Shown here in pieces: positions 17,196 to 25,206 of a DNA stretch of 47,601 nucleotides. Position 1 is the stretch's first letter; each line of letters opens with the position of its first letter. Source of the stretch: a virus; the IMG/VR virus record IMGVR_UViG_3300046373_000116, positions 1 to 47,601 of that record. The stretch is one strand, 5' to 3'. Made by a program: the position numbers and the translations under genes. The notes below the pieces were generated by a model. The model was not told where the DNA came from, did not search any database, and was given only the letters and a program-made list of their open reading frames with translations.

Positions 17196-17281
17196 GACTC
17201 GTTTAACGTGTCGTTCTTATACATTTAATATACCACGACTCGTTTACAGTGTCAACAACTATTTGACACTTTTCCGGTGTC
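17196..17281. promoter_or_regulatory. Three 17-bp operators in a divergent promoter region
   Basis: Sites GACTCGTTTAACGTGTC (17196-17212), GACTCGTTTACAGTGTC (17237-17253) and GACACTTTTCCGGTGTC (17265-17281) share GAC-(T/A)-C at one end, TTT in the middle and GTGTC at the other. The second covers the -35 of the minus promoter; the third covers the -35 and spacer of the plus promoter; the first lies just downstream of the minus start. They are probably bound by the adjacent helix-turn-helix protein. Confidence 0.8.
17227..17255 (-). promoter_or_regulatory. Minus-strand sigma-A promoter for the low-CG cassette
   Basis: TTGACA (17250-17255), a 17-base spacer, then TATATT (17227-17232). It drives the 85- and 55-residue genes. 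Its -35 overlaps operator 2. Confidence 0.85.
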
Positions 17282-17291
17282 GACGTATAAT
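17263..17291 (+). promoter_or_regulatory. Plus-strand consensus sigma-A promoter for the repressor gene
   Basis: TTGACA (17263-17268), a 17-base spacer and TATAAT (17286-17291) form a perfect consensus. The repressor SD follows at about 17302. The -35 and spacer coincide with operator 3, so autoregulation is likely. Confidence 0.92.
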
Positions 17292-17314
17292 CGCTGTATA
17301 ACGGAGGTGTTCGA

Positions 17315-17521
17315 ATGTTAATCCGCTCCAACTTACGCGCCCTGGCCGAAGCTCGCGGCGTATCTATACGAGAAATCGCGCGTGATATCGATTACCGCTT
17401 CGAAAGTGTACGTATAATGTACAATGACGAAATGGAACGTTATCCGCGCGATTTATTGGCGAAACTGTGCGTTTACTTCGGCGTTACGGCGGCCGAGCTG
17501 CTGGTATTAAACGGAGAGTGA
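17315..17521 (+). CDS. Cro/CI-type helix-turn-helix repressor
   Basis: The 68-residue protein starts after ACGGAGGTGTTCGA. It is a single Xre-type HTH domain: RSNLRALAEARGVSIREIARDI, then LLAKLCVYFGVTAAELLVL. Small HTH proteins of this type bind as dimers and act as Cro- or YozG-like repressors. It is one of only three plausible plus-strand genes in the window, read from a consensus promoter covered by operators. Its 3' end overlaps the convergent gene by 15 bases. Confidence 0.88.
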   Translation: MLIRSNLRALAEARGVSIREIARDIDYRFESVRIMYNDEMERYPRDLLAKLCVYFGVTAAELLVLNGE

Positions 17522-18106
17522 GCGCGGATCTGCGGAGTATTTCGTAGCTACGTATCCGGTACTCTCCGCCCATGCCGCGCCTAATCCTACGCGATCGACG
17601 TATTCCGCCGTAAGCTCACCGCCTGTTTCGCGCAGATTGTATGTCACTAACGGACTAGCGGACGTATCGCGTTTATACTGCGCGCTTCTTCGGCGGTTAT
17701 TGCCGCGAGCTTCAGCGTCCATGAACGATTGTTCCGCCGGTGTTCTGCGCCGCTTGATCGGTTTAGCGTGATTAGTGCCGTCCGTGCCGTATTCCTCCGC
17801 GCCTTTTAGCGAAGTCTCGCGCCCTCTCCGTAAATCGAATTGCCATTCGGACATAAACGGATACTCGTTATGCTCGATTTTATACGGATCGAGGTCCGCC
17901 AACTCTTCGTTAAGTATCGCGTCAGATAGGCGCTCTAATTGGCGGCCCTCTGGCGTTTCTCCGATGTCGCGTACATATGCGTCGGTTAGCGCGCGGACGT
18001 CTGTAATGCGGTCAGAACGCGGCGAAATCATAGCGGATATCAACGCAGATACGGCGGTAGCAAATTGCGTTTTATAGTCGGCGGTGATATCGAAAATGTA
18101 CGTCAA
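17507..18106 (-). CDS. Hypothetical protein, 199 residues
   Basis: The start is TTG at 18106, six bases after GGGGGAGG and sharing TTGA with the upstream stop. LTYIFDITADYKTQFATAVSALISAMISPRSDR suggests a helical N-terminus. The middle is basic (KPIKRRRTPAEQSFMDAEARGNNRRR), which could bind nucleic acid. I do not recognise the family. It is likely co-transcribed with the sigma-region-4-like gene and the methyltransferase. Confidence 0.62.
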   Translation of the reverse strand: MTYIFDITADYKTQFATAVSALISAMISPRSDRITDVRALTDAYVRDIGETPEGRQLERLSDAILNEELADLDPYKIEHNEYPFMSEWQFDLRRGRETSLKGAEEYGTDGTNHAKPIKRRRTPAEQSFMDAEARGNNRRRSAQYKRDTSASPLVTYNLRETGGELTAEYVDRVGLGAAWAESTGYVATKYSADPRSLSV

Positions 18107-18453
18107 TTTAGCGCCTCCCCCTTCATAGCTGCTCCGTTGTTCCACCGTTTATAAACCGCCGCAATCCGCTGAGCCGCTACTTCTATATGCGCGCTAACAT
18201 TCTTCTGCGATATCCCCATAATGCGCGCCGCTGCCGTTTGGTCCGTTCCGACACCGTACACCCACGCTATAGCTTCCGTTTGGCGATCCGTAAGGCCGGC
18301 GGATTCGATCGCGCTGTGTAAATCGATAATCGTAGCGCCAGCGTCCGTACTGTGACCGCGCTCAGCGTTAATTTCGTGGCGAGCGGAGAGTAGCGCCTTG
18401 ACTCCGCGTGCGTCTTGTATAGCGTAAGATTTCGTTTCACTTTTGTCCGTCAT
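18103..18453 (-). CDS. Sigma-70 region 4-like / ArpU-type regulator
   Basis: The 116-residue protein begins after CCGGAGGTGAGCGCGAT. Residues about 50-100 read LTDRQTEAIAWVYGVGTDQTAAARIMGISQKNVSAHIEVAAQRIAAVY, a sigma region 4 HTH with the two-helix spacing of late-gene activators such as ArpU/RinA. No region 2 is present. It may control late transcription together with host RNA polymerase (inference). Confidence 0.75.
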   Translation of the reverse strand: MTDKSETKSYAIQDARGVKALLSARHEINAERGHSTDAGATIIDLHSAIESAGLTDRQTEAIAWVYGVGTDQTAAARIMGISQKNVSAHIEVAAQRIAAVYKRWNNGAAMKGEALN

Positions 18454-19676
18454 ATCGCGCTCACCTCCGGTTTATTTTCGTTATAATCCGCGACTATGCG
18501 GTCCTGCCAATCGAAGTCGAACGAAGATTCTCCGCTAGGCTCGATCTCATTTCCGCACCCTAACGTAAGTACGTTGTAATACGCGAGCATTCCGTTCTTT
18601 ACGCGCCATACCTCATGCGGCGGAGCGCTAACGTTAAACGCGTGAAACTCGCCTCTATTCGGCGCAATCGGATTGTAACTTGACCGCGTAATAGTATCCG
18701 TAAACGCTTCGACTAATTCGTCCAATTGCGTTAGTCCGTCGCCGTACTTATCCGTAGATTTACCGTCCTCATCGTAGCCAATATCGGTAATTATTACGTG
18801 GAATACCGGCATTTGCCCCTCGTACCAATACGTACTCGCTACGCTTTCGTCCGTCTGCGTTACGGTATCGAGCGGATATTTACCTCCGCTAGTTGCGTAC
18901 TTAATGAATACTTTCTGCGCATTCGGCGTAACCTTCCGTAATATATGAATGTCCGTCGATATCGTAGTTCCGACGTGTGCGAACGTAGTTCCAGGCAATT
19001 CGATCGACGCGATATGCCAGCACGTTTCCTTCGTTAGATCGCGGATCTTCTGCGCGCTAGAGCCAAAGCCGAGATTTTTCGGAAGCACGAACGCAATGTA
19101 GCCGCCAGGACGCGCCGCTTTGATCGCGAGTTCAATAAACGCAAACTCCGACTTGCCGCCGCAGCGGTCTTTCTTCTTCGTAAGTGTGACGTAATCGTCC
19201 GGTAGCTCGTCCGCAGCGATATCAATACTGACGCCATACGGCGGATTTCCGATAACATAATCGTAGTAATCGCGGCGGTCGTGGCGGAATGCGTCGCCGC
19301 GGATTACGTTAGTATCCGGATATAATAGCGACGCTACTTTCGCGCTAGTTTCGTCCAATTCTAGCGCGGTAACCTCGGCGCCCTCCGGTAAGTGTTCGAG
19401 GAATACGCCGCTGCCGCATGACGGCTCTAGCCAGCGTGATCCTGGCGCAAACCCACCGCTTAAACCGCGCAATGCTTCGACGATAAACCGCGCTACGTGT
19501 GTCGGAGTAAAGAACGCGCCGCCGCTGTATGCGTTCGGAAGAAGGCCGCCCGCTGACGTATAATTCTCGCGGAGAAACTTAACGTCATCTTCCGTTATAT
19601 TCGCGGGATCTTTCGCGATAATCGCCATTGAACGTACGTTACCGTCCCAACGCTTTCTGTCGGCTTTTCCGATGAT
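18450..19676 (-). CDS. DNA adenine N6-methyltransferase, probable AUC start
   Basis: The catalytic motifs are LEPSCGSGVF (AdoMet binding, about residue 83) and GNPPYG (catalytic, about residue 144), with GGAFFTPTHVARFIVEAL upstream and GGYIAFVLPKNLGFG downstream. This is the gamma-type N6-adenine methylase order. No restriction partner lies nearby, so it is an orphan that may protect phage DNA or tune expression. The best SD (AAGGGAG) is followed by ATC ATC; ATC at 19676 or 19673 is preferred. TTG at 19718 lacks an SD and lies inside the opposite promoter; ATG at 19628 is a weaker choice. Confidence 0.85.
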   Translation of the reverse strand: MIGKADRKRWDGNVRSMAIIAKDPANITEDDVKFLRENYTSAGGLLPNAYSGGAFFTPTHVARFIVEALRGLSGGFAPGSRWLEPSCGSGVFLEHLPEGAEVTALELDETSAKVASLLYPDTNVIRGDAFRHDRRDYYDYVIGNPPYGVSIDIAADELPDDYVTLTKKKDRCGGKSEFAFIELAIKAARPGGYIAFVLPKNLGFGSSAQKIRDLTKETCWHIASIELPGTTFAHVGTTISTDIHILRKVTPNAQKVFIKYATSGGKYPLDTVTQTDESVASTYWYEGQMPVFHVIITDIGYDEDGKSTDKYGDGLTQLDELVEAFTDTITRSSYNPIAPNRGEFHAFNVSAPPHEVWRVKNGMLAYYNVLTLGCGNEIEPSGESSFDFDWQDRIVADYNENKPEVSAI

Positions 19677-19701
19677 TACCGTCTCCCTTCGTTGACTATT
19701 G

Positions 19702-19730
19702 TTGCAATTGCGCCGCAACTGCTGTATAAT
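19702..19730 (+). promoter_or_regulatory. Plus-strand promoter with inverted repeat operator
   Basis: TTGCAA (19702-19707), 17 bases and TATAAT (19725-19730). The repeat GTTGC-N9-GCAAC (19701-19719) covers the -35 and spacer and could be an operator. The promoter serves the plus-strand gene at 19766. Confidence 0.75.
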
Positions 19731-19765
19731 TACGTTAAATTTACTATTGAAACGGAGGATTACGC

Positions 19766-20140
19766 GTGAAACCCGTTATTGACGTTTGGTCCGGCGGTCG
19801 TGCCGGCTTAGAATACGTAGCTACCGATAAATTCGGAAGGCTACGCTTGTCCGCCGCATTGTTAACGCGGTTGTCCGCTAAAGGAACGTTAACTAAACTG
19901 TATATCGGATATGACGCGGCGAACCACCGTATAGCGCTCGGCAAGCCGGACGTAGTTAAGCCGACCGACTCGAAGCCGGTTAACTTCGATAAGGCGCGCG
20001 GTGTAACGACAGCTGCGGCGTTCTACAAGAAGCATCAGATACCGTACGAGGCCGCCCGATACGTATTCGACGGCACATACGAAGGTTGGTTAATGTTTAA
20101 GGCGGAGTCGTTCGCAGCTACGGACGGTCGCGGTAGTTAG
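19766..20140 (+). CDS. Hypothetical plus-strand protein, possible regulator (124 residues)
   Basis: GTG start after AACGGAGGATTACGC. The N-terminal half has DKFGRLRLSAALLTRLS and KLYIGYDAANHRIALGKP, a beta pattern like swapped-hairpin AbrB/SpoVT folds, though similarity is only by eye. The C-terminal half has GVTTAAAFYKKHQIPYEAARYVFDGTYEGWLMFK. It stands alone on the plus strand behind its own promoter with a palindrome, as a regulator would. It overlaps the convergent gene by 4 bases. Confidence 0.65.
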   Translation: MKPVIDVWSGGRAGLEYVATDKFGRLRLSAALLTRLSAKGTLTKLYIGYDAANHRIALGKPDVVKPTDSKPVNFDKARGVTTAAAFYKKHQIPYEAARYVFDGTYEGWLMFKAESFAATDGRGS

Positions 20141-20337
20141 CGTAGAAATACGAATTCTTCCGCTACTTCGGGCGCTAGTGTCAACGCGCTTACACCGTCA
20201 GTTTCTACGATTTCTAGCGCCGTCTGCATCGGATCGTCAGCGCTCCTTGTACGATAGGGAGCGTTATTTAGCGCGTCCATACGGCCATTCCAGTAGCCTA
20301 CGTTCCAACCTGCGATAAAGTCGGCGTGTTTACTCAT
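20137..20337 (-). CDS. Hypothetical protein, 66 residues
   Basis: The start follows CAGGAGGCGCCCGCCA. FIAGWNVGYWNGRMDALNN is a short conserved-looking N-terminal helix common in small Bacillota phage proteins of unknown role. It ends against the convergent plus-strand gene. Confidence 0.6.
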   Translation of the reverse strand: MSKHADFIAGWNVGYWNGRMDALNNAPYRTRSADDPMQTALEIVETDGVSALTLAPEVAEEFVFLR

Positions 20338-20512
20338 TGGCGGGCGCCTCCTGAATGACCGGATCGAGTTCGTACAATACTGCGGTCATTTTACGGAAAC
20401 CTCGCGTCGGTGACGTTTTATAATTGCTGCGTGGGTCGCGTTTGTCTTGTCCTTGATACCGTTTAATAACGCTACCGTTCGTCCACACTGTAAGGCGTTT
20501 GACTCCGCTCAT
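20330..20512 (-). CDS. Hypothetical protein, 60 residues
   Basis: SD GGAGGTGG lies four bases before ATG 20512. The product is basic (RYQGQDKRDPRSNYKTSPTRGFRK) and overlaps both neighbours by a few bases, so it belongs to the nucleotide-metabolism operon. No family recognised. Confidence 0.55.
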   Translation of the reverse strand: MSGVKRLTVWTNGSVIKRYQGQDKRDPRSNYKTSPTRGFRKMTAVLYELDPVIQEAPANE

Positions 20513-21105
20513 TCCACCACCTCCGTTATCCCCGTAGAAAGAGGCGCGTCTAGCAACTCTATTATCGCGTCAACCTTCGCATATAACTCGTCCAGCGTCG
20601 CATTATTATCAATCTCGTAATCTACCGCAAATCCGGTGACGTGCGATTCCGTATCATGTAAAAGCGTAGCGCTATCGAATACGTCGCCTGCCGAAATCGC
20701 ACGTTGAATCCGCGTTTCTTCCGGACAATTGACGCGTATAATTACGTAACCGCGATCACGTAGCGCGGCGTACTCGTTCGGCTGGCGGCAATCTGTTACG
20801 ACGGCGCTAAACTCCCACCGCTTAGTTAACGGATGGCTGCGCAAGCTTCGTTCGGCTTTCGTAATTGCCGCGAACATCTTCCGCACCCACACGTTAGGAT
20901 CACGTTCGCGCATCGTCTGACCGAACCACTGATACGGCTCACGCTGCTTAGCGCCAGTATCAAGGTCGAATAATTCGTGAGCATAACGCTTCAGCTCGTC
21001 GCCGAACGCAAAGCGCGTGTATCCGTAATTCGCTACGAGGTGCGCGGCGACAGCGTCTTTGCCGGCACGAAGCGCTCCGCATAGCGCGATGTTAACGTTA
21101 GTCAT
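20509..21105 (-). CDS. Deoxynucleoside monophosphate kinase
   Basis: The 198-residue P-loop protein has the Walker A segment CGALRAGKDAVAAHL at about residues 9-23. Then come FAFGDELKRYAHELF and the kinase segment VVTDCRQPNEYAALRDRGYVIIRVNCP. It resembles T4 gp1-type and AAA_28 phage dNMP kinases, which phosphorylate dNMPs for DNA synthesis. Linkage with ThyX, dUTPase and ribonucleotide reductase supports that role. Confidence 0.8.
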   Translation of the reverse strand: MTNVNIALCGALRAGKDAVAAHLVANYGYTRFAFGDELKRYAHELFDLDTGAKQREPYQWFGQTMRERDPNVWVRKMFAAITKAERSLRSHPLTKRWEFSAVVTDCRQPNEYAALRDRGYVIIRVNCPEETRIQRAISAGDVFDSATLLHDTESHVTGFAVDYEIDNNATLDELYAKVDAIIELLDAPLSTGITEVVE

Positions 21106-21293
21106 ACTGCGCCACCTACTTCCACAACGTTAACCGCGCTGAACTCACCGATCGTAATAACCGAACCTTTTCGCCAGCGCGCGAGATCCATCGCGGATTT
21201 ATTAGCGGATATAACCGTCTTATACGTTCGGATCGCGCTGTCGTTCCTATGCGGTCGTCCATTTACGAGGATTACGTATATTACTTCACTCAT
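21102..21293 (-). CDS. Hypothetical protein, 63 residues
   Basis: Starts with MSEVIYVILVNGRPHRNDSAIRTY and shows a compact beta-alpha pattern. It overlaps both thyX and the kinase gene by four bases and so is translated in the same operon. Function unknown. Confidence 0.6.
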   Translation of the reverse strand: MSEVIYVILVNGRPHRNDSAIRTYKTVISANKSAMDLARWRKGSVITIGEFSAVNVVEVGGAV

Positions 21294-22099
21294 TCCGCCA
21301 CCCCTTCCGTTTTATCTCCGAAAAATGCGTCCGCCCACGGTTCGACCTCCGCTACCTTTTCACGTAACAATTCCGCTAATTCCGCAATCTCCCACTGCGC
21401 TCCGTTGCCTTGTTTACGTTTCTCGTAGAAATCGAGCAGCGAGCGCAGATTAGCGGTCATAACGAGATTCGTCGTAGCTGCGTTCGGTAGTACGTAGCGC
21501 GCGTCTTCAGCGGGAACACCGGCGCGACGTAAGCGATCATATACCGCTTGGATATCGCGCATTGCTTCATCGAATATATCCGTTGCTGATACGTCAGTGA
21601 ATATAGACCGCGATCCTTCCGGAGCGTCCTCGTCGAAGCCCGTTAGGCGCCGCGTATCCGTAGTTTTTCCGTCCAGTGACGGAGGCGTTACGTAATCGAA
21701 TCCGCCGCTCTTATCCCCGCTGCCGAATTTAACGTAGCGCTGCGATTGAACGGAGAAGCTGAATCCGACGCGGTGGCGTGTTAGTTGCGCTAATAGTGAG
21801 CGCGATACACCTTCGATGGCGAACGTAAAGTTTAGCGATTCCAGCGTTGAGAGGTGCTTACTGCGGACGATGTGGCGGATTAAGCGGTCAGCTTCCGTAC
21901 CCTCACCGCCGTCTGACGCAGCCGAACCGAAATACTTCGCGCCTTCCGTAGCAACGATGGCGGACGGTTTCAGCGGCGAGTAGCACGTTCTGATCGCGGT
22001 TAATGCGACGGCGGCTCCGTCAGTAGCATCCGCGGTAAGAGCGTTAGCCGCGCTAAACTCCGCTGATAATTGCGTATGTGCGATTAATACCACGTTCAC
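21290..22099 (-). CDS. thyX: Flavin-dependent thymidylate synthase ThyX
   Basis: At 269 residues it carries the ThyX signature RHRVGFSFSVQSQRYV near residues 108-123, and SRSLLAQLT just before it. The loop is one residue longer than the RHR-x7-S textbook motif, as in some phage forms. ThyX makes dTMP from dUMP with FAD, NADPH and methylene-tetrahydrofolate. The GTG start follows GGAGGTGG by seven bases. It shares a base with the repeat-protein gene and overlaps the next small gene by 4 bases. Confidence 0.92.
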   Translation of the reverse strand: MNVVLIAHTQLSAEFSAANALTADATDGAAVALTAIRTCYSPLKPSAIVATEGAKYFGSAASDGGEGTEADRLIRHIVRSKHLSTLESLNFTFAIEGVSRSLLAQLTRHRVGFSFSVQSQRYVKFGSGDKSGGFDYVTPPSLDGKTTDTRRLTGFDEDAPEGSRSIFTDVSATDIFDEAMRDIQAVYDRLRRAGVPAEDARYVLPNAATTNLVMTANLRSLLDFYEKRKQGNGAQWEIAELAELLREKVAEVEPWADAFFGDKTEGVAE

Positions 22100-23316
22100 T
22101 AGGCGGCCACCTCCGTTAAGCGGGAGTCGTCGACAATTCGATACGTCTGCCTACGTAAAAATCCGATACTAACTGTAGGCGTCTCGGCATGTGCATCTGT
22201 CGTATCGGTCACTAACAGCCGCGGAAACATATCCGAATAGTAAACGATATCGCCCGCCTGTACTTTCGTCGGTTGCGGCGCGTTCGTGTAAACATCCGGA
22301 ACCGTTAATCCCAGCGCGCGGCGAACCGCAATTGCTTTTCCGATGTGAACGTTAAATACGTCATCGGCGGAACAGCGAGATTTGCCGCGACCACGAACGT
22401 TACGTTCCAGTGTTCCTGCGTATGCTAAGCGTAGAATTGCGACGACCGTACGCTTCTCGGAGTTAACGATAAACTCGACTTTATTGTGACCGGAATATCC
22501 GTCAATAACGAGAAAACCATCACCGTAATCTTCGAAACGATCCGCCACGTCCGCCTTCGCACGGTCGATAACGTCCTGGCGCGTAAGAGACGGAGCTGTC
22601 GGCGTTGCTCCGCTCGTTGTCCGCTTTAGTGCGTCCGCGAGTTTACGTGCGATCTCGCCGATTCCGTTTGGTGCAGTTACCGTTACTTTCGCGCCAATTT
22701 GCTGTTCGTGTCCGGCAACGTTCGCTTCTAACGAGGTGACGCGCTTATCCAACGCTACGTTCTGCGCCGCGAGTTTCGATACTAACGTAACGAGTTCGTC
22801 TGTCAACGATTTAGGAGTAGGCGCAGTTGATACGGAAGCGACCGGCTCTAGTACGACGTAAATACCGCCATCCATGCCGTATTCCCCGTTCGCGTAATTT
22901 ACATGTCCTGACGAGAATGTCTCCGCATCTTCATGTAACGTAAACGATTCGCCGACTGCGTACCACTTCGTAGATTTCGTAATTAAAACGCGCTCGCCCC
23001 TACGTACATTGCGCATAACCGTCTTATACCGCTGACCGTCAACTACAACGATACCCGTCGGCTCTAGTACGACGTACTCACGGAGAAAAGCAGTATTACT
23101 CTCGCCAACGTTATCCGTAAAATTGACCCTACCGGTAGCGTTGATTCCTTCGGTAATGAAAGTATCTCCGTTTGTATAATCCACGGCCATCGTCGCTGCT
23201 ACGATCATTATCCGCTCCCCGACCGCAGCCTTCCGCATAACTTGCCGATACTCGCGTTGTATTCCGTTCTCGTCCGCTAAAACTACGTTCTTTGACTCCG
23301 TCGTTACTCCGTTCAT
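22099..23316 (-). CDS. Multi-repeat beta-barrel protein A (405 residues)
   Basis: The N-terminal half has two copies of a unit of about 65-75 residues: YRQVMRKAAVGERIMIVAA... ending REYVVLEP, and YKTVMRNVRRGERVLITKS... ending IYVVLEP. A coiled coil follows at about 170-210, then a separate C-terminal region (VIDGYSGHNKVEFIVNSEKRTVVAI) and a terminal unit (VQAGDIVYYSDMFPRLLVTD). The units look like small SH3-like barrels. Two related proteins are at 23804 and 37414. The role is unknown; virion, DNA-binding and anti-host functions are all open. Confidence 0.75.
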   Translation of the reverse strand: MNGVTTESKNVVLADENGIQREYRQVMRKAAVGERIMIVAATMAVDYTNGDTFITEGINATGRVNFTDNVGESNTAFLREYVVLEPTGIVVVDGQRYKTVMRNVRRGERVLITKSTKWYAVGESFTLHEDAETFSSGHVNYANGEYGMDGGIYVVLEPVASVSTAPTPKSLTDELVTLVSKLAAQNVALDKRVTSLEANVAGHEQQIGAKVTVTAPNGIGEIARKLADALKRTTSGATPTAPSLTRQDVIDRAKADVADRFEDYGDGFLVIDGYSGHNKVEFIVNSEKRTVVAILRLAYAGTLERNVRGRGKSRCSADDVFNVHIGKAIAVRRALGLTVPDVYTNAPQPTKVQAGDIVYYSDMFPRLLVTDTTDAHAETPTVSIGFLRRQTYRIVDDSRLTEVAA

Positions 23317-23807
23317 TTAACATCGCTCCCTATTTTCGTTATTGTTACCGCTAATCGTTTTCGTCCGAATTTCTGCGCGTCACTCAATCGCGCTATATAA
23401 ACGTCGATCCTCCGGCCTTTTATCGCGCCGCCTCTATCCGTACACGTCCGCCGCCCGACGCCTTCTATCGTTAGTTGCGTACCGAACGGTAGAGAGTGCG
23501 GACAAGCTACGGTTACGCCGCTCTTAACGCGCGAACCTGACGCCGTGACTCCGTAAAGTGCGTCACCGCTGTGCTTGCCGGTCGATTCGTAACCGGCTGT
23601 ATATGCGGTAACTTCGTATAGGACGGCGCGTTTAGCGGGTGGCTTCGGTGGTGGCGGTGGGTTCTGCGCCTTCTGTAACGTTGGGAGAACGAATGTGTAC
23701 GGTGGTACGTAAGGCGGTGCGCTTACTGTCGACGGTGCGAACGCTAGTAACGCTAGCACCGCCACCAACACCGCCGCTAATACCGCTATTACGTTGCGTA
23801 ACGTCAA
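23313..23807 (-). CDS. Membrane-anchored 3D-domain cell-wall protein
   Basis: The 164-residue protein has an N-terminal hydrophobic segment (VIAVLAAVLVAVLALLAFA, residues 6-24), a Pro-rich linker (QNPPPPPKPPAKR) and a C-terminal 3D double-psi beta-barrel: VTAYTAGYES, GVTASGSRVKSGVTVAC, CTDRGGAIKGRRIDVY. The Asp residues of TDRGG and RIDVY match the 3D family of lytic-transglycosylase-like proteins such as YocH/YorM. It probably acts outside the membrane on peptidoglycan. The TTG start shares TTGA with the upstream stop. Confidence 0.85.
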   Translation of the reverse strand: MTLRNVIAVLAAVLVAVLALLAFAPSTVSAPPYVPPYTFVLPTLQKAQNPPPPPKPPAKRAVLYEVTAYTAGYESTGKHSGDALYGVTASGSRVKSGVTVACPHSLPFGTQLTIEGVGRRTCTDRGGAIKGRRIDVYIARLSDAQKFGRKRLAVTITKIGSDVK

Positions 23808-25159
23808 ACCGCTTTACCGTCCAGGCGGGATTCGGCGGTAGCGATAAGCGTTGTATTCGATTTATTGTAAACGGTGAAATTTCCGCTAAAATCGCGTATT
23901 CCTACGAGCAAACCGCCGTTGTCTTCGATATAGCCGACCGTCGAGCGTGCCTTGACGATGTCTCCTACGTGGAACTCGTCCACCTTACGTCCGAGCTTCG
24001 TCCATAGCGCGCTACGTAATGCTGCGTCAATCTCCGCTTGCGTGGCGCGTCTGACTTCGTGAATGTACGCAGCTCCGATTTCTACGCCATCTACGGTTGA
24101 TACGATGAATGGTGCGTCAATACCGTTAGTACCGTCGTCCTCCGTAATCTGCGTAACCTTACCGACACACCCTTTGATAAAACCCGTCGCGCCTTCGTTG
24201 ACGACCGCATATTCTCCGACTTTTAGGCGCGCAGGTTTCGTAGGCGGCGCAGATTCTAGCGGTTCGAGTACGACGTATTCGCGGTCAAGGATCGGTCTTG
24301 TAAACTCCGCTACCTTAACGTGAGGAGTACCATTGTCGGATACCGTTTCCTTAACGATAAACTCAGCGCCATTAGCGTATCTCCCTCCTGTCAATTCCGC
24401 AGCTACGATGCGAATACGTTCGCCTACGTTAGCTTTACGTTTAACTTCGCGATAGAGAGGCGCAGCGGCGGTAACGACTTCGTAAGCGCCGTGACTCGCG
24501 TATTTCATATCGCCATCTCCGCCATATGAATATCGGATGCGCTCGTCTGTACGCTCTATTACGGTGCCGACCGTTCCTTCAGGCGCTCCGTATTCATAAC
24601 GTGTGATGCGGATTTTATCGCCAACCACGGTGCGCTTCGGTAAGGCCGGTTCGATCGGTTCCAATACGGAGTAATTACCGTTGATAACGAAAGTATCGTC
24701 GCCGTCGTTATCGATAATATTCGGATCGCCGTCGCTGTTAATTCTGGTAACCGCGTATATGCGCCCGACCGTCTTCCACTTGTAGCGGGATTCCGTAACT
24801 ACGATGAAGCGGTCGCCATCGCGCACATTACGTCTCACTACGTTATAGGTAGTTCCTTCGTGAGTGATCGTGTTAGCGGTAGTTTCGGCGGAAATTGACG
24901 CGCGTTTGAATACCACGAACGTGTCCCCGATAGTATCGAAGTCATCTCCGTCGTCACCGTCGACATGCGCGTCACCGCAACTATCTACATCCGTTACGAC
25001 GTAATAACCACCATCCGTAATAACCGTGTAATCATCGTCTAGGCCGAACTCGTAGCGGATAATATCGCCCACTTCCGCCTTCTCCGTCGACTCAACGTAA
25101 CTCACACCGCCCACCGTAATACTCGAAACTACTACCGTTACTCCGTTTAACTTTGCCAT
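23804..25159 (-). CDS. Multi-repeat beta-barrel protein B (451 residues)
   Basis: Good SD (ACGGAGGTTTTCGCTA). It starts MAKLNGVTVVVSSI, almost the same as protein C at 37414. At least five or six barrel-like units follow, for example YNVVRRNVRDGDRFIVVTES, VVGDKIRITRYEYGAPEGTVG, YREVKRKANVGERIRIVAAE (ending REYVVLEP) and FHVGDIVKARSTVGYIEDNGG. Several acidic DGDD loops occur in the first 90 residues. No signal peptide or catalytic motif is visible. Confidence 0.75.
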   Translation of the reverse strand: MAKLNGVTVVVSSITVGGVSYVESTEKAEVGDIIRYEFGLDDDYTVITDGGYYVVTDVDSCGDAHVDGDDGDDFDTIGDTFVVFKRASISAETTANTITHEGTTYNVVRRNVRDGDRFIVVTESRYKWKTVGRIYAVTRINSDGDPNIIDNDGDDTFVINGNYSVLEPIEPALPKRTVVGDKIRITRYEYGAPEGTVGTVIERTDERIRYSYGGDGDMKYASHGAYEVVTAAAPLYREVKRKANVGERIRIVAAELTGGRYANGAEFIVKETVSDNGTPHVKVAEFTRPILDREYVVLEPLESAPPTKPARLKVGEYAVVNEGATGFIKGCVGKVTQITEDDGTNGIDAPFIVSTVDGVEIGAAYIHEVRRATQAEIDAALRSALWTKLGRKVDEFHVGDIVKARSTVGYIEDNGGLLVGIRDFSGNFTVYNKSNTTLIATAESRLDGKAV

Positions 25160-25206
25160 TAGCGAAAACCTCCGTTAATTTTTTATAGTCGTACGTTGAT
25201 ACCGTG

